Position numbers and translations under genes: made by a program
Notes under the pieces: model-generated
Told to the model about the DNA's origin: nothing
Database searches by the model: none
The model's input: the letters and a program-made list of their open reading frames with translations, nothing else
DNA from: an uncultured bacterium
GTDB lineage: Bacteria; Planctomycetota; UBA1135; UBA2386
Assembly: GCA_938003515.1 (NCBI GenBank)
Contig: CALKYL010000246.1
Span: 1 to 10,437, forward strand
DNA length: 10,437 nucleotides
Direction of reading: 5' to 3'
In this document: positions 6,989-10,437 of the stretch, in pieces
Layout: each line of letters opens with the position of its first letter
How positions within the stretch are numbered: the first letter of the stretch is position 1

Positions 6989-8047
6989 TCAGCGACGGCC
7001 GCCGCCGTCGGGCTCGACGTAGCCCTCCGGCATCTGCACCGGCGCGCCGTCGAAGCGCTTCGCGTAGTCCGCGAGCGTGCCGAGCCCGACCGTGCGGCGG
7101 CGCAGGTCGACGGTGGCCGGGTCCTCGAGCCGCGGGAAGTAGAGCGAGCCGTCGGGCCGTCCGAGCAGCTGAGATCCGTAGCGCTGCCGCCCTCCGAGCG
7201 CGAGCGTCAGACGATCGTACATCAGCGCATAGCGCGGTCCCTGTGGCGCGCGACCCGCGTCGAACTCCGCCTTCAGCGCCGGCGTCACCGCGCGCAGCAG
7301 CGCGAGGTTGCCGCAGTGCTGCACGATCAGGAACGCCGCGTCGTTGGCCGCATCGCCGAAACGCGCGGCATCGATCCAGCCGACGTCGGCCATCAGGTCC
7401 TTGACGTAGCGCGTGTTCGCGTCGTCGATCGCCATCATCCGAGACATCACGTCCTGCATCTCGGGGTCCGAGAACGGATCCGCGGCCCGTCCCTCGCTCG
7501 CGAGCCGCGCACGAACGCGCTCCTCGACCTGGCTCAGCTGCTCGCGGATGTCCTGCTCGCGCTCGCGGCGGCTCTCGAGTTGCTCCCGGATCGCCGCGAC
7601 CTCGTCAGCCGCCGGATCGCGGGTGCCGAGCCGCATCGGCTCGATGGAGACGGCCTCGGGAATCGGGTCCGTCGCGGCCGCGATGCGCGTCAACTCGAGC
7701 GTGTGGGCCTGACCGACCAGCTTCGCGTGCTCGTCGTCGGTGAACTCGATGCGCGAGACGACCGGCTGCTCCGGACTGCCGGCGACGGCGCGCACGATCC
7801 GGCTTCCGTCCGCGTCGTATTCCACCGTCATCAGCGTCTGCCGCAGGCGGTGCGCGACGACGCACTCCGCACCATCGAATCGGATCGTCTGGCCGGTGGC
7901 TGGCGAGGACCAGGTGCCGCGCAGCCGCACCGCGAGGCCCGGGGCCTCGGCGTGCTGAGCCGGCAGCGGCGGCGCTGCCAGGCAGGCGAGCACCAGCGGC
8001 ACGGCCGCCAGCGCCAACGGCGCATCGCGTGCGTGGTCGGAATACAC
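6989..8047 (-). CDS. Secreted lipocalin-like + DUF6624 protein
   Basis: Starting at GTG 8047 gives 352 residues; GTG 8059 is an equal alternative, and no in-frame ATG precedes the signal peptide. Residues 1-30 are a signal (hydrophobic 11-25, cut near LPAQ). Residues about 38-122 (RGTWSSPATGQTIRFDG and following strands) resemble a lipocalin-like domain. About 145-185 is a charged coiled coil (VAAIREQLESRREREQDIRE and on). About 205-332 is a DUF6624 domain, recognised by GW (223-224), AAFLIVQHC (237-245, with QH at 243-244), ALMYDRLTLALGGRQRYGSQ (274-293). The family's function is unknown; the conserved His, Asp-Arg and RYG(S/T)Q positions are all present. A possible -10 element (TAGTGT, 8061-8056 on the minus strand) would put transcription start almost on the GTG. 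It is divergent from the lipoprotein gene at 8200, sharing about 150 bases of control region. Confidence 0.85.
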   Translation of the reverse strand: MYSDHARDAPLALAAVPLVLACLAAPPLPAQHAEAPGLAVRLRGTWSSPATGQTIRFDGAECVVAHRLRQTLMTVEYDADGSRIVRAVAGSPEQPVVSRIEFTDDEHAKLVGQAHTLELTRIAAATDPIPEAVSIEPMRLGTRDPAADEVAAIREQLESRREREQDIREQLSQVEERVRARLASEGRAADPFSDPEMQDVMSRMMAIDDANTRYVKDLMADVGWIDAARFGDAANDAAFLIVQHCGNLALLRAVTPALKAEFDAGRAPQGPRYALMYDRLTLALGGRQRYGSQLLGRPDGSLYFPRLEDPATVDLRRRTVGLGTLADYAKRFDGAPVQMPEGYVEPDGGGRR

Positions 8048-8199
8048 GGGAGCTGACACTACGGTGTGGAACGGGCGGGCGCTGGCGGGTCGTGGGGATT
8101 CTGCTCGGATCCGCCCGGACGACGGCGTCGGCAGCGTCGCTGCCGCGATCCGACGCGCTGCAACGCGGAGGTCCCGGGCGGCGTTGCCCGGCGCGCACC

Positions 8200-9411
8200 A
8201 TGCCGATCCCGTCGTCCCTGCGATCCCGTCCCGCTCCGCTGCCGTCGATCCCCGCCGCGGGCTGCGCTCTGTTGCTGGCAGCTTGTTCGGGCGAGGCGCC
8301 GCTCGACGACGCCGCACGGCGCGGAGCGCCCGCGTCCCCGGCGCCCCTGCAGCGCCTCGATCCGGCCGCGCTGCGCGCACCGCTCGAAGGGGACGCGACC
8401 CCGGTCGAAGCGCCGCTCGCGCTCGTCGCCGTACGCGATGCGAACGGTGAGGTCTGCGCGCATCTGCCGCTGCCCCGCGGCTGGCGGCTGCAATCGACGG
8501 CGGCGGGCAGGTATCGCATCGACGCTCCGGGCGGCGTGAGCGTCAACGAGACGGAGAGCGCCGACTACGCTTGGGCCGAGGACGGCTTCGCCCGCGAGAC
8601 CATCGCGCGGACCGGCAAGCAGCTCGTCGCGCCGCTCTCCGTCGAGCGCATCATCGCCGAGGGTATCGAGCCGATGGCGCGCTCTCAGGGCTATTCTCTC
8701 GCCTCGCAGTACGAGCTGCCGGAGCTGCAGGCGTTCTGGGAAGCGTTCGGTGCGGCGATGCCGGCGACCGGCTCGCGGCGCGGCTATCGGGTCGTCGGCA
8801 CCGACTGGAACGGACCGGACGGCCGCCGCTCGTGCATCGTCGTGTTGCGGGCGATCAGCGCGCAGGGTTCGATGGTGAGCTGGTCGGTGCACACGACCGA
8901 GCTCGAAGCGCCGGCGGAGACGTTCGAGCGGGCCAAGCGCACGTGGCTCGACGCGCTCGCGCACCAGCAGATCGACCATCGCTGGCAGCAGGCGAAGGGC
9001 ATGCGGCTCACGGCGGCGATCCGCCGGAACCAGGAGGAGAGCCGCGCCTGGATGGAGGTCGGCAGAGACCTGCACCGGCGCCGCATGGCCGACATCGCGG
9101 CCGCCGGCCGCACGGCGCTGGCGGTCGGTGCCGCGAACGGCGAGATCCTCGACCGCAGCCACGCGGGCTTCCGCGATCGCTCGGCCGCGGACGACGTCGG
9201 GCACCGCAACGGCGTCGACGGGATCGGCGACCGGACCGTCGTCGTCGATGCCGACACCGGCAGCCGATACCAGGTCGACGCGGGCCATCGCCACTACTGG
9301 GGCGACGGCGAGACCGGCTACATCGGCACCGACGACCCGAACTACGATCCGCGCCTGGATCCGGCGCTGCGGCATCGCCCGTGGGTGCGGCTCGATCCGG
9401 TCCGCGACTGA
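8200..9411 (+). CDS. Putative lipoprotein of unknown function
   Basis: The protein has 403 residues. The ATG at 8200 begins a lipoprotein signal: SLRSR basic region, hydrophobic stretch, and lipobox L-A-A-C with C29. The frame is open further upstream, but only this start puts the signal at the N-terminus. After an Ala/Pro-rich linker (30-60), residues about 65-240 alternate strands and helices without a family I know. About 240-320 is a charged helical stretch (QQIDHRWQQAKG, RRNQEESRAWMEVGRD). The C-terminal 80 residues, with TVVVDADTGSRYQVDAGHRHYWGDG and IGTDDPNYDPRLDP, read like a compact beta module seen at the ends of other exported proteins. It is predicted to be anchored in a membrane facing the periplasm or surface. 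No catalytic motif is visible. The TGA at 9409-9411 is followed in the +1 frame by a coding-like stretch, described separately. No clear Shine-Dalgarno precedes the ATG. Confidence 0.8.
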   Translation: MPIPSSLRSRPAPLPSIPAAGCALLLAACSGEAPLDDAARRGAPASPAPLQRLDPAALRAPLEGDATPVEAPLALVAVRDANGEVCAHLPLPRGWRLQSTAAGRYRIDAPGGVSVNETESADYAWAEDGFARETIARTGKQLVAPLSVERIIAEGIEPMARSQGYSLASQYELPELQAFWEAFGAAMPATGSRRGYRVVGTDWNGPDGRRSCIVVLRAISAQGSMVSWSVHTTELEAPAETFERAKRTWLDALAHQQIDHRWQQAKGMRLTAAIRRNQEESRAWMEVGRDLHRRRMADIAAAGRTALAVGAANGEILDRSHAGFRDRSAADDVGHRNGVDGIGDRTVVVDADTGSRYQVDAGHRHYWGDGETGYIGTDDPNYDPRLDPALRHRPWVRLDPVRD

Positions 9412-9412
9412 C

Positions 9413-9616
9413 GGTCCGCGCAGCCCGTTCCGGCCGGATCCCGAGCGGGCCCCGGCGACGGGGCATTCGCGGTGGTCGCCGACCGCGGCCCGGCCGCCGC
9501 CGCCGGGGCCGGCGCAGATGGTGCACCGCTCCAACTACACGACGCAGACGACCGGTGCCTTGTCGCCGTCCGGCTACTACGGCCTGGTGATGGGTTTCTT
9601 CGGCGTGTTCCAGTGA
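9413..9616 (+). other. Coding-like frame without its own start, directly after the lipoprotein stop
   Basis: In the frame that begins at 9413, nearly every codon ends in G or C through to the TGA at 9614-9616. The translation runs from a proline-rich part (TAARPPPPGPAQ) to MVHRSNYTTQTTGALSPSGY and YGLVMGFFGVFQ, which is unlike the Arg-rich noise in other frames. The only ATG is at 9518 and would give 32 residues without a ribosome site. A one-base shift at the lipoprotein stop (GAC TGA C) would instead append about 67 residues to that protein. It may be a lost C-terminus, a remnant of another gene, or a very small protein. No family is recognised. Confidence 0.35.
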
Positions 9617-9725
9617 GCGACAGGCCCGACGGGGCGCGCGGCGCGCCAGCCGCGCGTCCGCCCGCCACGATCCGACGGCCACCTCCGGCGGCGTGCCGCG
9701 GCCGAACGGCACGCGGAGCCGCTGC

Positions 9726-9982
9726 GTGCTGAGCCGTACGCTCGCCGACGTGTTCGCGACCGCCGGGTCGGCGGGGCCGCCGCTGTTGTGGAGCACCGAG
9801 CACGTCGCGGTGCTGGACCGGCTCGACACGTCTTCGGAGCGCGGGTTCCGGCTGGCGTTCCGGCCGGACGGTCGGCTGCTGGTCGCGGCGGGCGACGGCA
9901 CGCGCGGGCCTGGAGCGTCGAGGCGGGCCGGTGGGCAGGGCAGGTGCGCCTCGTTCGGACGGAGCGGGCCTCGCGCCATGCG
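9726..9982 (+). pseudogene. Frameshifted WD40/beta-propeller-like fragment
   Basis: From a GTG at 9726 (GGAG 7 bases upstream) the frame reads LSRTLADVFATAGSAGPPLL and then WSTEHVAVLDRLD. It continues as ERGFRLAFRPDGRLLVAAGD, a pattern typical of WD40 blades (FRPDGRLL then GDG). The frame is strongly GC-ending up to about 9900. There the sequence CGCGCG (9901-9906) intervenes, and the expected continuation TRAWSVEAGRWAGQVRLV lies in a different frame. Removing two bases at the CG run rejoins GDG to TRAWSVEAGR, giving a normal-looking second blade end. After about 9982 the sequence is noise. A slippage indel in an old propeller gene, such as the tail of a WD40 kinase, explains this best. A sequencing indel would look identical. 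It lies upstream of, and originally in frame with, the hydrolase start. Confidence 0.45.
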
Positions 9983-10169
9983 ACCGGGCCCGGTGCCGGA
10001 GGTCTCGGCCGGGGGGCTGCCGGGCAACGTGCGCGCCGGGTGGCGGCGACCCGGGGTGGTCGAGCACGAGCACGCGCGGATCGCCGGCGCTTGCGCTCGC
10101 CCGAGCGCCGGGGACACACCCGGCGGCCGGCCCCTTGCCCGGCGCGAGCGGCCGCGTGATCGTGCCAGC

Positions 10170-10437
10170 ATGCGCGATCCCGTCGTCCTCTGGCTGTTGC
10201 CTCTCGCCCTGCTGTCGTCGTCGGCGCTGGCCCAGACGACCTACGCGGTCGGCGTGCGGGACGTGACCTTCGCCAACCCCACGGCGCAAGGCAGCAGCAC
10301 CTTGCCGACGCGCATGCTCTACCCCGCGACCGTCGCCGGCAGCAACACGCCGCTGCTGCCTCGCAGCGGCGGCTGGCCTGCCGTCACGTTCCTGCACGGC
10401 TTCGCCCTGCTCGGCAGCAGCTACGAGGCGCTCGGCC
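10170..10437 (+). CDS. Secreted alpha/beta hydrolase (chlorophyllase/dienelactone hydrolase-like), 3' end missing
   Basis: The first 89 residues are visible before the window ends. The ATG at 10170 starts a strong Sec signal (VVLWLLPLALLSSSALAQ, cut after ALA at residue 21). The frame is open upstream back to the WD40-like fragment, but only this start places the signal at the N-terminus. After a variable segment, residues 68-89 read GGWPAVTFLHGFALLGSSYE, the beta-strand plus HGF oxyanion-hole motif of alpha/beta hydrolases. The RMLYPATVAGSNTPLLP stretch before it is typical of the platelet-activating-factor acetylhydrolase/chlorophyllase-like group, where a short ester is cleaved. The catalytic Ser, Asp and His lie beyond the window, so substrate and activity cannot be judged. 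Confidence 0.75.
   Translation, partial: MRDPVVLWLLPLALLSSSALAQTTYAVGVRDVTFANPTAQGSSTLPTRMLYPATVAGSNTPLLPRSGGWPAVTFLHGFALLGSSYEALG

Noticed and set aside
8048..8380. Longer N-terminus for the DUF6624 protein
   Set aside because: It would overlap the start of the divergent lipoprotein gene and bury the signal peptide more than 100 residues inside the protein.
9399..9420. Direct repeat GGTCCGCG (9399-9406 and 9413-9420)
   Set aside because: Eight bases is within chance in this GC-rich sequence, and nothing mobile adjoins it.
9342..10397. Minus-strand open frame of about 350 codons across the right end
   Set aside because: The translation is Arg/Pro/Ala-rich without motifs, and the plus strand carries the WD40-like fragment and a clear secreted hydrolase start.
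1..10437. CRISPR array, transposon ends, phage genes, defence or biosynthetic cluster
   Set aside because: No regularly spaced repeats, transposase, integrase, phage structural or biosynthetic motif was found on either strand.

Overview
The window is very GC-rich bacterial DNA in which almost every real codon ends in G or C. Six of its proteins begin with secretion signals or membrane segments: Sec-type signal peptides ending A-x-A/Q, one lipobox, and one block of transmembrane helices. Together with a SelL-type redox protein carrying a membrane prefix, a TlpA-like thioredoxin behind a coiled coil, a DUF6624 protein and a large secreted protein of no recognisable family, this points to a Planctomycetota-like genome. 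That placement is inferred from protein style only; no rRNA or marker gene is present.

Layout. 1-921 (+) is the 3' part of a membrane-anchored SelL-related/AhpC-TSA-like protein with a CxxC motif. After a 334-base gap, 1256-2449 (+) encodes a secreted TlpA-like protein. It converges, across GC-rich hairpins, on a minus-strand pair: a short secreted protein (2844-3239) and a small beta-rich ORF in another frame (2533-2829). That pair is either two coupled genes or one frameshifted gene. About 500 bases without a recognisable gene follow. 3747-6638 (-) encodes a 963-residue secreted protein with a beta-rich N-terminus, a helical and aromatic middle and a beta C-terminal domain. Just upstream of its start, facing away, lies the 3' stub of an endonuclease/exonuclease/phosphatase gene (to 6909, +). 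6989-8047 (-) is a secreted lipocalin-like + DUF6624 protein, divergent from a lipoprotein gene at 8200-9411 (+). The lipoprotein is followed by an open, coding-like frame without its own start (to 9616), by a frameshifted WD40-like remnant (about 9726-9982), and by the 5' end of a secreted alpha/beta hydrolase (10170 to the window edge).

The genes do not form an obvious pathway or operon. The two thiol-redox proteins at the left are the only functional pairing suggested by content. The rest is a set of independent envelope or exported proteins with convergent and divergent arrangement and several broken or truncated frames. These breaks could be genome decay or small indel errors in the assembly. 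I found no CRISPR array, transposase, phage gene, RNA gene or defence system, and I do not claim a new multi-gene system. The most novel items are the large secreted protein and the lipocalin-like/DUF6624 fusion.
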